This document shows, in pieces, positions 63,009-64,000 of a stretch of DNA of 64,000 bases. The stretch is taken from positions 62,001 to 126,000 of the forward strand of contig NZ_SBHN01000008.1 of NCBI RefSeq assembly GCF_006980715.1. Reading direction: 5' to 3'. The stretch comes from Telmatospirillum sp. J64-1 (GTDB lineage Bacteria; Pseudomonadota; Alphaproteobacteria; Rhodospirillales; Magnetospirillaceae). The notes beneath the pieces are model-generated. The model saw nothing but the letters and a program-made list of their open reading frames with translations, was not told the DNA's origin and ran no database searches. The position numbers were made by a program, and so were the translations under genes. How positions within the stretch are numbered: position 1 is the first letter of the stretch; each line of letters opens with the position of its first letter.

Positions 63009-64000
63009 TCAGTTGGGTTTGTTGTAGCCTTTGCGGCTGCCGGGTCCTTTTTCCACGTCGATCTTGGTTTCCCGCAACTTGTCGCGCACCTTGCGCTGTT
63101 CGGTCGTGGCGACCTTCTTGACGTCGACCTCCTCGACCACATGCGCCTGCTTGTGGATCACCGGCTCTTCATGGCTTTCCGTGACGCTGATATCGCGTTC
63201 CTGGAACAGGTCGTCGTTGTCCTCGACTTCCTTGTCCACCGCCTTGCGCTCGATCTCAGCCCTTTCCTGGCGCAGGGAAATGCTCTCTTCGACCGGCGTT
63301 TCGACGACATGCGAGCGGACATGCGTCTCGCCGTCGCTGACCTTGCGCTTGCTGATTTCCAGCTCTTCCTTGGCGGCTTCCAGCCTGCCGCCTTCGGTGC
63401 CGGTATCGCTTTCCAGGCCGGTATCGCTTCCTAGGCCGGTATTGCCTTCCAGGCTGGTGCGATCCTCGGTCATGCCGCTCCGGCTTTCCATGCCGGTATC
63501 GCCCTGGATGCTGCTCCGTTCTTCCAGGCTGGCGCGATGCTCGATCCCGGTTTCGTCCTCGATGTTGCTGCGGCCTTCCAGGCTGCCCCGGTTCTCCATG
63601 CCCGTGCTGCCCACCATTCCGGCGCCGCCGACCATTCCGGTGCCGCCCGCGAGACCGGTGCCGCTCATGTCGCGCCGTTCTTCCTCGCTGTCGATCTCAT
63701 TCATCTCGCTGTGCCGGCGAGGCTGGTCTTCCATATGCGAGGCGTGGCGGCGGTTCATGATGTCGGCGCCGGTCGAGACCTGGTCGTCGCTGGAATGCAG
63801 CACCACCAGGCATTCGCCGTTCTTGACGCCTTCACCATAGGCCCGCGCGTCTTCTTCCGGCACGCCTTCGCTTTCCAGGCTTTCGATCAGGGCGTTTTCG
63901 CCGCCGCTCAGGCGTTCCTTCAGGCGGCCGTCCACGAGGACCGGACCGATGCCGCTGACATCCATTAGATCCTCGCTCGACATCCAGGTGCTGTCCTCGC
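63009..64000 (-). CDS. Stress protein with YflT-like and DUF2382 domains (5' end outside window)
   Basis: At least 330 residues; the frame stays open past the first ATG (63983) to the window edge, and the sequence there reads as the tail of a general stress protein 17M/YflT-type domain (DVSGIGPVLVDGRLKERLSG, GVKNGECLVVLHSSDDQVST). So the true start is probably beyond 64000. A central low-complexity part (about 105-200 of the visible protein) holds degenerate repeats of about 18 residues, such as TGMENRGSLEGRSNIEDE. The C-terminus is a DUF2382 domain (HVRSHVVETPVEESISLRQE). It is a stress-locus gene of unknown mechanism. Confidence 0.75.
   Translation of the reverse strand, partial: EDSTWMSSEDLMDVSGIGPVLVDGRLKERLSGGENALIESLESEGVPEEDARAYGEGVKNGECLVVLHSSDDQVSTGADIMNRRHASHMEDQPRRHSEMNEIDSEEERRDMSGTGLAGGTGMVGGAGMVGSTGMENRGSLEGRSNIEDETGIEHRASLEERSSIQGDTGMESRSGMTEDRTSLEGNTGLGSDTGLESDTGTEGGRLEAAKEELEISKRKVSDGETHVRSHVVETPVEESISLRQERAEIERKAVDKEVEDNDDLFQERDISVTESHEEPVIHKQAHVVEEVDVKKVATTEQRKVRDKLRETKIDVEKGPGSRKGYNKPN

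Overview
This GC-rich window looks like chromosomal core DNA from an alphaproteobacterium, most likely a Rhodospirillales member of the Magnetospirillum/Rhodospirillum type. Supporting signs are crotonyl-CoA carboxylase/reductase with a short-chain acyl-CoA regulator, class I PHA synthase plus phasin, an RcdA/DUF1465 protein, a Cys-less L31, CimA, BluB and the HDAC-xseB-ispA-dxs/tlyA block. The taxon is inferred from gene content only. Coding density is high. I see no insertion sequence, prophage, integrase, rRNA or CRISPR array; the only repeats are short intergenic palindromes.

Layout. 1-6.6 kb: sfsA (cut by the window edge), a BioC/NDUFAF5-like methyltransferase, comF, a VOC protein, a TetR regulator, a phasin, CsaA, an MBL hydrolase, a GST and a SqrR/BigR-like ArsR regulator. 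6.7-11.7 kb: the isoprenoid block dxs, ispA and xseB with a histone-deacetylase-like hydrolase, divergent from tlyA. 11.7-21 kb: lipoprotein, nadE, gltX, cysS, an alpha/beta hydrolase, cimA, trmJ, bluB. 21-29 kb: iron-binding periplasmic protein, MarC, leucine dehydrogenase, cobD, an 81-aa protein, 2,4-dienoyl-CoA reductase, a secreted TM1410-like protein and an LhgO-like oxidase. 29.4-33 kb: a molybdopterin oxidoreductase, VWA protein and membrane J-protein in a tight row. 33-41.6 kb: galU, ugd, pgm, pmm (sugar-nucleotide supply for polysaccharides) and a receiver-PAS-histidine kinase. 42-49 kb: a membrane class III cyclase, rpmE, cyaY, and an envelope module of OmpA-like, MotA/ExbB-like and MotB-like proteins.

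49-56.4 kb is a carbon-storage and acetyl-CoA region: an ScfR-family regulator, ccr with a cluster of repeated AT-rich sites, hsp20 with a likely ROSE-type RNA thermometer, rcdA-like, phaC and an OmpA-like lipoprotein. 56.5-62 kb: aminotransferase, hom, glpX, recJ. 62-64 kb: two identical tRNA-Glu(UUC) genes behind one strong promoter, then a stress locus with a 48-aa membrane protein and two DUF2382/YsnF-type proteins, the last running off the window.

The best non-coding signals are the hsp20 leader (three stems, the last pairing UUGCU with the ribosome binding site) and the ccr upstream region (three GTAAATTTGT decamers and two TTGTAAAGT nonamers). No clearly new defence or biosynthetic system is visible. 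The least-understood conserved sets are the MotA/OmpA module, the molybdo-enzyme/VWA/J-protein row and the DUF2382 locus.
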